Shown here in pieces: positions 1-9,169 of a stretch of DNA of 64,000 nucleotides (positions are counted from its first letter, which is position 1; each line of letters begins with the position of its first letter). Below the pieces are notes generated by a model, which made no database searches, was not told the DNA's origin, and saw only the letters and a list, made by a program, of their open reading frames with translations. This DNA is from Geomonas paludis (GTDB taxonomy: Bacteria > Desulfobacterota > Desulfuromonadia > Geobacterales > Geobacteraceae), in assembly GCF_014193585.1 (NCBI RefSeq), contig NZ_BLXY01000001.1:987033-1051032 (forward strand). The letters run 5' to 3'. The translations under genes were made by a program, and so were the position numbers.

Positions 1-1
1 G

Positions 2-1255
2 GTCGGCCTCGCCGGGATTCCTTCCGGCTTCATCGAGGTGGTGGAGGACATCACCGGCGCCAAGCAGGCGGAGGCGGAGCGGCAAAAGATGGAGCAGCAG
101 CTGCTGCATGCCCAGAAACTGGAGAGCCTGGGAGTACTTGCCGGCGGCATCGCCCACGATTTCAACAACATCCTCACCGCCATCATCGGCAACGCCGAGC
201 TGGCCCTGATGCGCATCCCCCGCGAGGCGGCCGCCCTGGAGAACGTGAAAAGGATCGAGCAGGCGGCGCTCAGGGCGGCGGACCTGGCCCGGCAGATGCT
301 CGCCTACTCCGGCAAGGGGACCTTCGTCGTCGAGCCGACCGATCTGAACCGCCTGGTGGAAGAGATGGGGCACATGCTGGAGGTCTCCATCTCCAAAAAG
401 GTCACCCTGCACTACGACCTGTGCCGGCCGCTGCCGCTGGTGGAGGTGGACGCCACCCAGGTACGCCAGATCGTCATGAACCTGGTCATCAACGCCTCCG
501 AGGCGATCGGCGACGCCACCGGGGAGATCTCGGTTCGCACCGGGACCATGGAGTGCAGCAGGGAGTACCTGCTCGACACCTGGCTCACCGACCCCGCGCC
601 GGAGGGGCTCTACGTCTTCCTGGAGGTCTCGGACACCGGCTGCGGTATGGACGGCGAGACCATCGCGCGCATCTTCGATCCCTTTTTCACCACCAAGTTC
701 ACCGGCCGCGGCCTGGGCATGGCGGCGGTGCTGGGGATCATCCGCGGCCACCAGGGCGCCATCAAGGTCTACAGCGAGCCGGGACGGGGGAGCAATTTCA
801 AGGTGCTGCTGCCGGCGAGCGGACTGCCCATCGAAGAGGCCGACGACCAGGAGTCCCGCAGGGAGCAGGGGGAGGCCTGGCACGGCAGCGGCACGGCACT
901 GCTGGTGGACGACGAAGAGACGGTGCGCCGCATCGGCGCCGACATGCTGCGCGAACTGGGATTCGAGGTGCTGACCGCGGCGGACGGCTGCGAGGCGGTG
1001 CAGATCTACGCGGCCAGGCAGGATCTGGCGGTGGTCGTTCTCGACCTCACCATGCCGCAGATGGACGGGGAGCAGTGTTTCCGGGAGCTGCGCCGCATCG
1101 ATCCGCAAGCGCGGGTGATCATGTCCAGCGGCTTCAGCGAGTACGAAGTCACCCGGAAATTTGCGGGTAAGGGAGTGGCCGGCTTCATTCAGAAACCGTA
1201 CAAACTGTCGGCCCTGCGGGAGGTGTTGCGGAGTTGCCTTGCCAAAGCCGAGTGA
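2..1255 (+). CDS. Hybrid sensor histidine kinase, C-terminal part (5' truncated by window edge)
   Basis: The frame is open from base 2, so the gene begins outside the window and only its last 417 residues are seen. It starts at the end of a PAS-type sensor. A HisKA dimerisation helix follows with the phospho-acceptor His in GGIAHDFNNIL (codon near 155), then a HATPase domain with the N box MNLVINASEAIGD, the G1 box DTGCGMD and the G2 box GRGLGMA. A C-terminal receiver domain has its acceptor Asp in VLDLTMPQMDG (codon 1043-1045) and the conserved Lys in FIQKPY. The family autophosphorylates on His and passes phosphate to its own receiver. It is strikingly similar to the kinase at 3711-6725 across all three domains, so the two look like duplicates. 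The signal sensed is unknown. Confidence 0.93.
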   Translation, partial: VGLAGIPSGFIEVVEDITGAKQAEAERQKMEQQLLHAQKLESLGVLAGGIAHDFNNILTAIIGNAELALMRIPREAAALENVKRIEQAALRAADLARQMLAYSGKGTFVVEPTDLNRLVEEMGHMLEVSISKKVTLHYDLCRPLPLVEVDATQVRQIVMNLVINASEAIGDATGEISVRTGTMECSREYLLDTWLTDPAPEGLYVFLEVSDTGCGMDGETIARIFDPFFTTKFTGRGLGMAAVLGIIRGHQGAIKVYSEPGRGSNFKVLLPASGLPIEEADDQESRREQGEAWHGSGTALLVDDEETVRRIGADMLRELGFEVLTAADGCEAVQIYAARQDLAVVVLDLTMPQMDGEQCFRELRRIDPQARVIMSSGFSEYEVTRKFAGKGVAGFIQKPYKLSALREVLRSCLAKAE

Positions 1256-1394
1256 GGGGAGGCCGGTAACGCAACGACGGGAGGTGCATTAACGCGCGAA
1301 GGATGGTATAAATCCCTGGTCGATTATAACGCGCCAATGTAGCCGGGGGGGGAGGGTGCGAGCACCAGCGGGTCCGGAAAAGGCTTCCGAAATC

Positions 1395-2096
1395 ATGACA
1401 GCCCTGGTGCCGCCGGCACAATGGGCGGTCTATGCCGAGTTCATCGCGGAGACCACCAGGCGCGGCATCCCCTTCGCCGTCGGCGGCGGGCTCGCTGTTT
1501 CCGCCTACTCGGACTGTGTCCGCAACACCAAGGACATGGACATCTACATCATGGAGCAGCACAGCGCGGAGGTGATGGCCATCAGCCGGGAGCTCCGCTT
1601 CACCGAGTACACCGCCGTCCCCTATGACCCCACCTGGAGCTATCGCAGTTTCCGTGACGGCTACATCCTCGATTTCCTCTGGAAGATGCTGAACGGAAGG
1701 ACCTCCGTGGACGAGACGTGGGTGACCCGGGGGTGGGAGCTGAAGGTCCGGGGGAGCTCCTTCCGTCTGCTCCCCGTGGAAGAACTGATCTGGTCCAAGC
1801 TGTACATCCTCAGGAACGACCGCGCCGACTGGCCGGACATCATCAGCCTGCTCTACGCCCGCGGTGCCGAAATGGAGTGGGACCGTCTGCTGGCCGATCT
1901 GGACGAGGACCGGCTGCTCCTGGGGGGCGTGGTGGGGGTGCTGCGCTGGCTCTGCCCCGGCCACGTCTGCAGGTTCCCCGAGTCGATCTGGGCCCCCCTG
2001 GGGCTGGTACCCCCCTGGTCCGACGCACCGGAGATAGACCGCGACCGGGTGGCCCTGATGAAGGGTGAGCACCTTTTTCCGGGAGGACTGCCATGA
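1395..2096 (+). CDS. Nucleotidyltransferase-fold protein
   Basis: This 233-residue protein has a GG-x-A signature (FAVGGGLAVSAY) followed by the acidic pair TKDMDIYI, typical of minimal nucleotidyltransferases and AbiEii-like proteins. Later, LLPVEELIWSKLYIL and DWPDII match the helical part of the same family. ATG 1395 is chosen because a GTG at 1356 lies directly against its only purine-rich stretch and would add an unrelated leader. The stop overlaps the next start by 4 bp (ATGA), so it is translationally coupled to the sugar isomerase-like gene. The substrate is unknown. Such proteins can be toxins or tRNA/small-molecule nucleotidyltransferases, but no antitoxin-like partner is adjacent. 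Confidence 0.8.
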   Translation: MTALVPPAQWAVYAEFIAETTRRGIPFAVGGGLAVSAYSDCVRNTKDMDIYIMEQHSAEVMAISRELRFTEYTAVPYDPTWSYRSFRDGYILDFLWKMLNGRTSVDETWVTRGWELKVRGSSFRLLPVEELIWSKLYILRNDRADWPDIISLLYARGAEMEWDRLLADLDEDRLLLGGVVGVLRWLCPGHVCRFPESIWAPLGLVPPWSDAPEIDRDRVALMKGEHLFPGGLP

Positions 2097-2875
2097 AGAT
2101 CGGAGCCATGAACCACCCGCGCCAGAATCCCGCCCAGGAAATCCGCCGCTTTGCCGAGATGGGGCTGGACTTCATCGACTTGACCCTGGAGCCCCCCGAG
2201 GCGGGATGGTGGCAGTGCGACGTGCAGGAGGTGGCCCGCGCACTCACCGAGACCGGCATGGGGATCGTAGGGCATACCGCCTACTATCTCCCCATCGCCC
2301 ACCCCTTCGAGGATGTGCGGCGTGCGGCGGTCGAGGCGCTGACGCACTCGGTCCGGGTGTTCTCCCAGCTGGGGGCCTGCGTCATGAACATACACCCGGA
2401 CGCCCATGCGCCGATGCACGACCGGGACTTCGTCATCGGGCAGAACCTGAAGAGCCTGGCCGACGTGATGGCGGCGGCGCAGGGGACCGGGGTGCGGGTC
2501 ATGGTCGAGAACCTGCCGCGCAACTTCAACACCGCGGCGCAACTGGCGGAACTGCTCGACCCGCTGCCGGAACTGGGGCTGCACCTGGACATCGGCCATA
2601 CCGAACTGATGCTGAAAACGAGCAGCGCCGACGAGATCATCGAGCGTTTCGGCTCCCGCCTGCTGCACGTCCACCTGCACGACAACAAGGGGGGGGACGC
2701 CGACCTCCACCTCCCGCTCGGCGCGGGGACCATCGACGTAGCCAGGCATCTCGCCACCCTGAAGCGTGCCGGCTATGACGGCACCATCACGCTGGAAGTC
2801 TTCACCCCCGACCCGGCTTTCCTCAAGTACAGCGCCGACCGGCTGCGCGCCATGTGGGACGAGGCGCGCCCGTGA
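2093..2875 (+). CDS. Sugar phosphate isomerase/epimerase family TIM-barrel protein
   Basis: This 260-residue protein has the xylose isomerase-like/AP endonuclease family 2 barrel. The usual metal and active-site residues appear in order: His in GHTAYYLP, His in NIHPDAH, Glu in VMVENLP, Asp/His in LHLDIGHTEL, paired His in LLHVHLHDN, an Asp/His pair in DADLHLPLG and the final Glu in ITLEVF. Members isomerise or epimerise sugars, inositols or related polyols with a divalent metal. It is coupled by a 4-bp overlap to the upstream nucleotidyltransferase gene and converges on the methyltransferase gene 2 bp away. The exact substrate cannot be read from sequence. Confidence 0.88.
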   Translation: MKIGAMNHPRQNPAQEIRRFAEMGLDFIDLTLEPPEAGWWQCDVQEVARALTETGMGIVGHTAYYLPIAHPFEDVRRAAVEALTHSVRVFSQLGACVMNIHPDAHAPMHDRDFVIGQNLKSLADVMAAAQGTGVRVMVENLPRNFNTAAQLAELLDPLPELGLHLDIGHTELMLKTSSADEIIERFGSRLLHVHLHDNKGGDADLHLPLGAGTIDVARHLATLKRAGYDGTITLEVFTPDPAFLKYSADRLRAMWDEARP

Positions 2876-2877
2876 CC

Positions 2878-3498
2878 TCACCCCTTTTCCGCGCAGCCGC
2901 GATAGGTATATCCGGCCAGCCTGGGCACCCCCGCCGCGTATCCCGCATCGAGCGCCGCCACCCTGAACCCTGACGATGCGATCAGCCGCGGGATGGGGCG
3001 GTCGAGGTGACATCCCCCCGCTACGTGTTTCCACCACGGCGTGATCCGCTCCTGCCAGCGGAGCACGCCGGCATCGGGCGCGGCGCCGTGCTCGCAGAAC
3101 AACAGCCTTCCCTGCGGCGCCAGCACGCGCCGCATCTCCGCCAACGCCCCACTCCAGTCGTTTATGCTGCACACGGTGAAGGTCAACAGCACGGTGTCCA
3201 CGCTTTCGTCGGCCAGCGGGATGGTCGCGGCCGGCAGGTCGAGCCAGCGCACCTGCAGACCGCTGCGGCGCACGTTTTTCTCCGCCGCCTTGCGCATCCC
3301 CGGTGACGGCTCCAACCCCCAGATGCAGCTCACCTTCTCCCTGTCGTAAAAGGGGAGGTTCAGGGCCGTCCCCATTCCCACCTCCAGCACCCGCCCTCGC
3401 GCCAGCGGCACGATCAGCGCCCGTTGCCGCGCCAGCGCCCTCAGCCCGCAGACGCAGTTGGTGAGATGAGGCAGACACCACTCGCGGTAGACGTTCAC
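2878..3498 (-). CDS. Class I SAM-dependent methyltransferase
   Basis: This 206-residue protein has motif I as VLEVGMGTALNLPFY, the acidic loop as WGLEPSPGM, a motif II region in PLADESVDTVLL and the post-motif stretch LRRVLAPQGRLLFCEHG-like. This is the UbiE/Methyltransf_11 type. The GTG at 3498 is preferred over upstream ATGs because a GAGG ribosome-binding site sits 6-7 bases upstream, and homologous proteins of this type begin near VNVYREWCLPHLTN. It is probably a small-molecule or phospholipid methyltransferase. The gene is transcribed away from the kinase gene at 3711, with a roughly 210-bp shared upstream region. Confidence 0.85.
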   Translation of the reverse strand: MNVYREWCLPHLTNCVCGLRALARQRALIVPLARGRVLEVGMGTALNLPFYDREKVSCIWGLEPSPGMRKAAEKNVRRSGLQVRWLDLPAATIPLADESVDTVLLTFTVCSINDWSGALAEMRRVLAPQGRLLFCEHGAAPDAGVLRWQERITPWWKHVAGGCHLDRPIPRLIASSGFRVAALDAGYAAGVPRLAGYTYRGCAEKG

Positions 3499-3710
3499 GA
3501 CGCTACCTCGCACGATGTCAACATGACACTGCATGTCGGCGTTAGCGGCAGTACGATGCCGTGGACTGTACCAGAGCAGAGAAGTAATGACATATGGCAC
3601 CCTGTTTTTCGCATTGTCACATTTAGAGTGACTTTAATTTCTGCTAAGATACATAGAACCTTTGGGAGCATTTTGTCAATGTCGCGTTTCATTGAACCAA
3701 GCGAGGTATG

Positions 3711-6700
3711 ATGTTCCGCCCGTCCTTGTTATCGATCCGGTTTCTGCTGCTGCTCATCATCTTCGTGGTCGCCTTGCCCGCGGCCGGCGTCATTTTGTAT
3801 TCCGGCATCGAGTTCCGCAACACCATGCTCGACCAGGCGCGGCAGGAGACCCTGCAGCTGAGCGAGAGGATCGCCACCGAGCAGCGCAACCTGGTGGTGG
3901 CAGCCGAGCAGCTGGTGGCCTCGCTGGCACAGCTTCCCGAGGTGAAGGAGCGGGACAAGGCCAGGGTGGAACAAATCCTGAGGGAGTTGCTCAAGCTGAA
4001 CCCGATGTACGCCAACATCACCATCTCGGACCGCCGGGGGATGATGTGGGCAAGCGCGGTACCGGTCAGCCAGCCCCTCAACCTCAGCACCAGGCGCTTT
4101 TTCAAGAGCGCGATGACCAGCGGCAGGCTCTCCTCGGGCGAGTACATCGTGAGCCGGATCATCACCAAGCCCATCTTCAACCTCGGCTACCCGCTCAAGG
4201 ACCAGGACGGGCGGAGCGTCGGGGTGATCGGGGTCAGCATCAACATCGGCAACTACCAGCACCTGCTGCAGCAGATGAGCCTCCCCAGCGGGTTCAGCTT
4301 CGTGATCCTGGACCACGAGGGGATCATCCTGGCCCGGGGCATCGACCACGCGCGCTACGTCGGCAAGTCCTACCCTGCAGAGGCGTTTCACAGAATTCAG
4401 CAGGGACCTGAAATCGGCACCGAGATCCGCGCCGGGCTCCAGGGGGACCGCAGGATCATCTCCTACCGCAAGCTGCGGCTGCCGGGGGAAGCCACCCCCT
4501 ACATGTACGTCACCGCCGGGATCCCGATAGAGGTCGCCACCCGGGACGCCAACCGGGCGCTGACCCGCAGCATGCTGCTGCTTTCCTCGGTCCTGCTCCT
4601 GGCCTGCGGCTGCGCCATCCTGATCGGGAAGCGCTGCATCGGAGACCGCATCAGGGCTCTGGAGGATGCCTCGGAACGGCTGGCCGGAGGGGATGCCCAG
4701 GTCAGGGTCTCCGCCCTGGTGGTGGGGGGGGAGCTGGGAAGCCTGGCGCGGACTTTCGACGCCATGGCGGAGCAGTTGCGCGCCAGGGAGGACGCCCTGG
4801 CCCGCAGCGAGGCCTTTTTGAACACCATCATCCAGACCGAGCCGGAGTGCGTGAAACTGCTCGACCGGGAGGGGCGCCTGGAGATGATGAACCATGCCGG
4901 CCTTGCCATGATCGAGGCGGATTCGCTGGCCCAGGTGCAGGGGGAGTGCATGTATGCCCTGGTCACCCCTGAATACCGCGACGCCTTCATCGAGCTGACC
5001 CGCAACGTCTTCCGCGGCGCGGTCGGCAACCTCGTTTTCGAGGCGACCGGGCTCAAGGGGAGGCGGATCTGGCTGGACACCCATGCGGTGCCCTTCCGCA
5101 ACGATCACGGCGAAATCGTATCGCTGCTGGGGATTACCAGGGACATCACCGAGCACAGAAAGAGCGAGGAGGAGCGGCGCGAGAACCTGCTGCTGTTCGA
5201 ATCGCTGATGCGCTACTCCCCCATGGGGATCCGCATCTTCGACGGTGATTCGGGGCAGTGCATCCTGCTGAACCAGGCCACGGCGGAGATCGCCGGGGGA
5301 CAGGTGGAGGCGATGCAGGAACAGAATTTCCGCACCCTGCGCTCATGGCAGGAAAGCGGCCTGCTGGTGGTCGCCGAAAAGGTGCTGGAGGACGGCGTGG
5401 CCCGGGTGCGCGATGTCGATCTCACGACCAGCTTCGGCAGGCAGGTCGCCATGTCCTACAGCCTGTCCCGACTGCTCATGAAGGACAAGAAGCACCTGCT
5501 GGTGGTGGGGCGCGACGTCACCGATGAACGGCGCCTGGCGCAGGAGAAAACGCAGATGGAAGCCCAGATCCTGCACGTCCAGAAGCTGGAGAGCCTGGGC
5601 GTGCTGGCGGGGGGGATCGCCCACGACTTCAACAACATCCTGATGGCGATCATGGGCAACGCCGAACTGGCGCTGCTCAGGCTGCCGCAGGAATCGCCGG
5701 TGCGCACCAACCTGCACAACATAGAGAAGTCCTCGCAGCGCGCGGCGGACCTGGCCCAGCAGATGCTCGCCTACTCCGGCAAGGGGAGCTTCGTCATCGA
5801 GGTGCTGGACGTCAACGCCATCATCACGGAGATGAGCCACATGCTGGAGGTCTCCATTTCCAAGAAGGCGGAGATGCGCCTGGAGCTCGCCGGCGACCTC
5901 CCCCTGCTGGAGGTGGACGCGACGCAGATCCGCCAGGTGATCATGAACCTGGTCATCAACGCCTCCGAGGCGATCGGCGACCGCAGCGGGGTGATCTTGG
6001 TCCGGACCGGGACCAGCACACTGGACGCAGCGGCGCTGTCCCGGCTGTGGCTCACGGACCGGCTCCAGGAGGGACTCTACGTCTACGTCGAGGTGGCGGA
6101 CGACGGCTGCGGCATGGACCGGGATACCCTGGACAAGATCTTCGATCCCTTCTTCACCACCAAGTTCACCGGACGGGGCCTGGGCATGGCCGCCGTTTTG
6201 GGGATCGTCCGGGGGCACCGGGGTACCATCGAGGTGCACAGCGAACCGGGGCAGGGGTCGGTCTTCAGGGTATACCTCCCGGCGTACCAGGCGACGGAGC
6301 TTCGCCCCCCCGCGCGACAGCAGCACACCGGCGTCGCCGCGTGCGGCTCGGGTACCGTGCTGCTGGTCGACGACGAGGAGGCGATCCGCAGCCTGGGGCG
6401 GGAGATGCTGGAGAGCCTTGGCTACAGCGTGCTGACCGCCGAAGATGGTTCGGCCGCCGTCGAGATTTTCCAGCAGCGCGGGGACGAGGTGGACTGCGTG
6501 ATCCTCGACCTGACCATGCCGCACATGGACGGCGAGCAGGCCCTGCAGCTGTTGCGCGCGCTGGACCCCCAGGTGCAGGTGATCCTCTCCAGCGGCTACA
6601 GCGAGCAGGAGATCACCGAGAGGTTCACCGGCAGGGGCTTGGCCGGGTTCATCCAGAAACCCTACCGCCTCGCGGACCTGGGGCAGAAGCTGCAGCGCGT

Positions 6701-6725
6701 CCGGACCACGACGCGGCGACGGTAA
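3711..6725 (+). CDS. Membrane hybrid sensor histidine kinase (Cache-HAMP-PAS-PAS-HisKA-HATPase-REC)
   Basis: This protein of about 1004 residues starts with a membrane helix (RFLLLLIIFVVALPAAG). A periplasmic double-Cache-like sensor follows to about residue 280, then a second helix (LLLSSVLLLACGCAILI) and a HAMP linker. Two PAS domains lie at about 355-480 and 490-610, then HisKA with the His in GGIAHDFNNILM. The HATPase carries MNLVINASEAIGD and GRGLGMAAVLG, and the C-terminal receiver has VILDLTMPHMDG. Two adjacent ATGs occur; the second (3711) has better spacing from GCGAGG at 3701-3706. It is a very close paralogue of the truncated kinase at 2-1255. It probably senses a small periplasmic ligand; no dedicated output regulator is adjacent except the HD-GYP gene, which converges on it. 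Confidence 0.94.
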   Translation: MFRPSLLSIRFLLLLIIFVVALPAAGVILYSGIEFRNTMLDQARQETLQLSERIATEQRNLVVAAEQLVASLAQLPEVKERDKARVEQILRELLKLNPMYANITISDRRGMMWASAVPVSQPLNLSTRRFFKSAMTSGRLSSGEYIVSRIITKPIFNLGYPLKDQDGRSVGVIGVSINIGNYQHLLQQMSLPSGFSFVILDHEGIILARGIDHARYVGKSYPAEAFHRIQQGPEIGTEIRAGLQGDRRIISYRKLRLPGEATPYMYVTAGIPIEVATRDANRALTRSMLLLSSVLLLACGCAILIGKRCIGDRIRALEDASERLAGGDAQVRVSALVVGGELGSLARTFDAMAEQLRAREDALARSEAFLNTIIQTEPECVKLLDREGRLEMMNHAGLAMIEADSLAQVQGECMYALVTPEYRDAFIELTRNVFRGAVGNLVFEATGLKGRRIWLDTHAVPFRNDHGEIVSLLGITRDITEHRKSEEERRENLLLFESLMRYSPMGIRIFDGDSGQCILLNQATAEIAGGQVEAMQEQNFRTLRSWQESGLLVVAEKVLEDGVARVRDVDLTTSFGRQVAMSYSLSRLLMKDKKHLLVVGRDVTDERRLAQEKTQMEAQILHVQKLESLGVLAGGIAHDFNNILMAIMGNAELALLRLPQESPVRTNLHNIEKSSQRAADLAQQMLAYSGKGSFVIEVLDVNAIITEMSHMLEVSISKKAEMRLELAGDLPLLEVDATQIRQVIMNLVINASEAIGDRSGVILVRTGTSTLDAAALSRLWLTDRLQEGLYVYVEVADDGCGMDRDTLDKIFDPFFTTKFTGRGLGMAAVLGIVRGHRGTIEVHSEPGQGSVFRVYLPAYQATELRPPARQQHTGVAACGSGTVLLVDDEEAIRSLGREMLESLGYSVLTAEDGSAAVEIFQQRGDEVDCVILDLTMPHMDGEQALQLLRALDPQVQVILSSGYSEQEITERFTGRGLAGFIQKPYRLADLGQKLQRVRTTTRRR

Positions 6726-6799
6726 GCGGCGCCTCTGCGCCGGCGCGGGACGGCAGCGGCGCACCCGCCCCGGGGCCGGCCCGTCGCGCACGGCGCAGG

Positions 6800-7900
6800 C
6801 TAACGGATCATTTCCGTGATGCTGGTGATGGGGAGCGTATCGGCGTGGATGGTCTGCTGGAGTGCGTGAAACTCTTCAACGTGCTTGAAGAACAGTTCGA
6901 GCAGCTGCGGATCGAAGGCCTTGCCGGTCTCGTCCATCATGATCCCCATGCTTTCCTCGATGCTGAAGGCCCTCTTGTAGACCCTCTCGGTGAGCAGGGC
7001 ATCGAAGACGTCCACGATGGAGACCACCCGGGCGAAGATGTGGATCTCGTCACCCTTGAGCCCGTACGGGTAGCCGGTGCCGTCCCATTTTTCGTGGTGT
7101 TGCAGCGCGATGACCCGCCCCGCCTCGATCACCGGGTAGTCCCGGGCCCCGGACATGATCTTTCCGCCGATCACGGTATGCTCCTTCATGGTCGCGAACT
7201 CTTCCGGCGCCAGTTTGCCCGGCTTGAGCAGTATCGAGTCGGGGATGCCGATCTTACCCACGTCGTGCAGCAGCGAAGCGAAGTAGAGGATGTCGCACTG
7301 GTCGCCGGGGATGCCTGCCAACTGCCCCAGCCGCTTGGAAAGCTGGCTGATGCACTTCAGGTGCGATCCCGTCTCCTGGTCCCTGAACTCGGCCGCCCGC
7401 CCCAGGCGCAGTGAAATCTCGTACTCCGTCTGTATCGCCTTGGCCAGCGCCTGCTGCAGGGCGGCGGTCCTTTTGGCCACTTCCACCTCCAGCACCGCGT
7501 TGGTATCCTTGGCGAAATCGGCCAGCCTCTTGTTGCGGATCTGGTTCATGACCCGGTGGCGCGTCTCGCACAGGTTGAACGGCTTGCCCAGGAAGTCGTT
7601 GGCCCCCAGCTCCAGCACGTTGGCCACCTCCTTGCTGTCCGCGGTTACCACGACCACCGGTATGTCGTGCCAATGCACGTCCTGCTTGATCCGACGCAAC
7701 ACGTCGTAGCCATGCAACACCGGCATGTTGAGGTCCATGACCACCAGGTCCACCTGGGGGTGGGCGGAGATGGCATCGATCACCTCCTGGCCGTTGCCTG
7801 CCTTGATGAGGGTACACTCGAACTGCTGCAGCATCGTTTCGAGCATGTCGAGGTTGAGGGGGTCGTCGTCGGCCAGGATCACCTTCACATTTTCGAACAT
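6800..7900 (-). CDS. Response regulator with HD-GYP cyclic dinucleotide phosphodiesterase domain
   Basis: The protein has 366 residues. A receiver domain (1-125) has the acidic pocket DDD at 11-13, acceptor Asp56 in VVMDLNMP and Lys106. A coiled linker follows, then an HD-GYP domain with the metal pair in LLHDVGKIG (212-213), HHEKWDGTGYP (268-278) and the C-terminal VSIVDVFDAL stretch. HD-GYP proteins of this RpfG type hydrolyse c-di-GMP; some Geobacter and Myxococcus relatives act on 3',3'-cGAMP. All catalytic residues are visible, so it is likely active. It stands alone and convergent with the hybrid kinase at 3711-6725. A functional link to the GEMM-type riboswitch near 28.7 kb is possible but only inferred. 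Confidence 0.94.
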   Translation of the reverse strand: MFENVKVILADDDPLNLDMLETMLQQFECTLIKAGNGQEVIDAISAHPQVDLVVMDLNMPVLHGYDVLRRIKQDVHWHDIPVVVVTADSKEVANVLELGANDFLGKPFNLCETRHRVMNQIRNKRLADFAKDTNAVLEVEVAKRTAALQQALAKAIQTEYEISLRLGRAAEFRDQETGSHLKCISQLSKRLGQLAGIPGDQCDILYFASLLHDVGKIGIPDSILLKPGKLAPEEFATMKEHTVIGGKIMSGARDYPVIEAGRVIALQHHEKWDGTGYPYGLKGDEIHIFARVVSIVDVFDALLTERVYKRAFSIEESMGIMMDETGKAFDPQLLELFFKHVEEFHALQQTIHADTLPITSITEMIR

Positions 7901-8166
7901 CTGCTTCTCCTACCGTTCAGGATGCTGTGCGCCGGATAATGAAGCAATTTTTCCACCCACCCACCGTATCGGATCATTTCCATTCGACTTAAGTAAGGGG
8001 CGGCGCCTGATAACGGCAAGGCTCATCAAGCCAGGGCCAGAGCGTCGAAATGATGCCTCGGCACCGCCTTTGCGACGCATCATTAAGTGAAAAGGTGGCA
8101 AGGAGGGAGCTGGCAGCGGTTCCCGGAGCGGACGACCTCGGTCCTTGGCGGGCGCTTGTTACCTGT

Positions 8167-9087
8167 TCAGAGTAGCACCCATAGGGTGACCGGGAGGGTG
8201 AAGAAGGAAAGACAGGTTTGCGCGGTGATGATGGAGGCCATGCTGTCGTGGTCGCCGCCCATCTGGCGGGAGAGGATGTAGGCTGTGGGCGCAGTAGGGA
8301 CGCTGAACAGGAGCAGCACCACCCCGGCCGCGGCGCCGGACAGGCCGGTTGCCGCGGCGACCCACCACGCCAGCACCGGTTTGCAGAGAAACTGGATGCC
8401 GCAACTGACCAGCGTAGGTTGCCAGTGGCGGGCCAGGTCGCCGGCCCGGTAGGCCGCCCCCACCGCCATGAGCCCCACCGGGAAAGCGGCTTTGCCGGCC
8501 AGGGCGAGCGTGCCGTCGATGGCGGCGGGGAGCTGCCACCCCGAAGCGTTGATGCCGATCCCCAGCAGACAGCCGATGATGAGCGGGTTGCGCGCGAGGT
8601 CGGCGCCCAGGCGCCTGAGGTCGAGCCCGCCGCCGCTGCCGACGGTCAAGGAGAAGGCGGAGACGCAGAGCACGTTGATGAGGACGATCATGAAACCCGC
8701 CCCCAGGGCCGCCAGGAACAGCCCCTCCTTGCCGAACAGGCTTTCGGCCAGCGCCAGCGCCACGAAGGTGTTGAAGCGGACCCCCCCCTGGAACAGCGAG
8801 GTGAAGACGCCGCCTCCCATGCGTCGGTTGGCCGCGCCCCACAGGATGACCAGGAGCGCACTGGCGGCGACGACCCATTCGACGGTGACGAGGATGCCGA
8901 ACCAGGGGAGCGAGCCGATTTTCTTTCCCGCCAGGCTGTGGATGAGGGCCGCGGGCATGAGCAGGAAGTAGGTGAGACGCTCGGCCGAGGGCCAGAAGGA
9001 AGGGGACAGGAACTCGCTGCGCCTGATCAGGAAGCCCGCCAGGATCAGCGACAGCACGGGGGTGAGGGCGTTTACTATGGTACTCAA
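8167..9087 (-). CDS. AEC-family (auxin efflux carrier-like) transporter
   Basis: This 306-residue protein is almost entirely hydrophobic, with about ten predicted membrane segments in the 5+5 arrangement of the AEC/Mem_trans family. It opens with STIVNALTPVLSLILAGFLIRR and has the family-typical Asn/Pro-rich kinks (LARNPLIIGCLLGIGIN in repeat two). AEC proteins export small organic acids such as malate or malonate, or amino acids. A good GAGAAGGAGAG ribosome-binding site precedes ATG 9087. It lies 83 bp downstream of, and on the same strand as, a LysR regulator that probably controls it. The substrate is unknown. Confidence 0.88.
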   Translation of the reverse strand: MSTIVNALTPVLSLILAGFLIRRSEFLSPSFWPSAERLTYFLLMPAALIHSLAGKKIGSLPWFGILVTVEWVVAASALLVILWGAANRRMGGGVFTSLFQGGVRFNTFVALALAESLFGKEGLFLAALGAGFMIVLINVLCVSAFSLTVGSGGGLDLRRLGADLARNPLIIGCLLGIGINASGWQLPAAIDGTLALAGKAAFPVGLMAVGAAYRAGDLARHWQPTLVSCGIQFLCKPVLAWWVAAATGLSGAAAGVVLLLFSVPTAPTAYILSRQMGGDHDSMASIITAQTCLSFFTLPVTLWVLL

Positions 9088-9169
9088 GGCTACTCTCCTT
9101 CTCTGTGGCAGTGGAAGCAGGGTAGCACGGTGTCACTTTAGCAAAAAGTTCATAATACTTGCGCCACAC

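Noticed and set aside
6726-6799. Possible bidirectional terminator between the hybrid kinase and the HD-GYP gene
   Set aside because: The gap is very GC-rich with several overlapping partial inverted repeats, but no clean stem followed by a T run could be defined.
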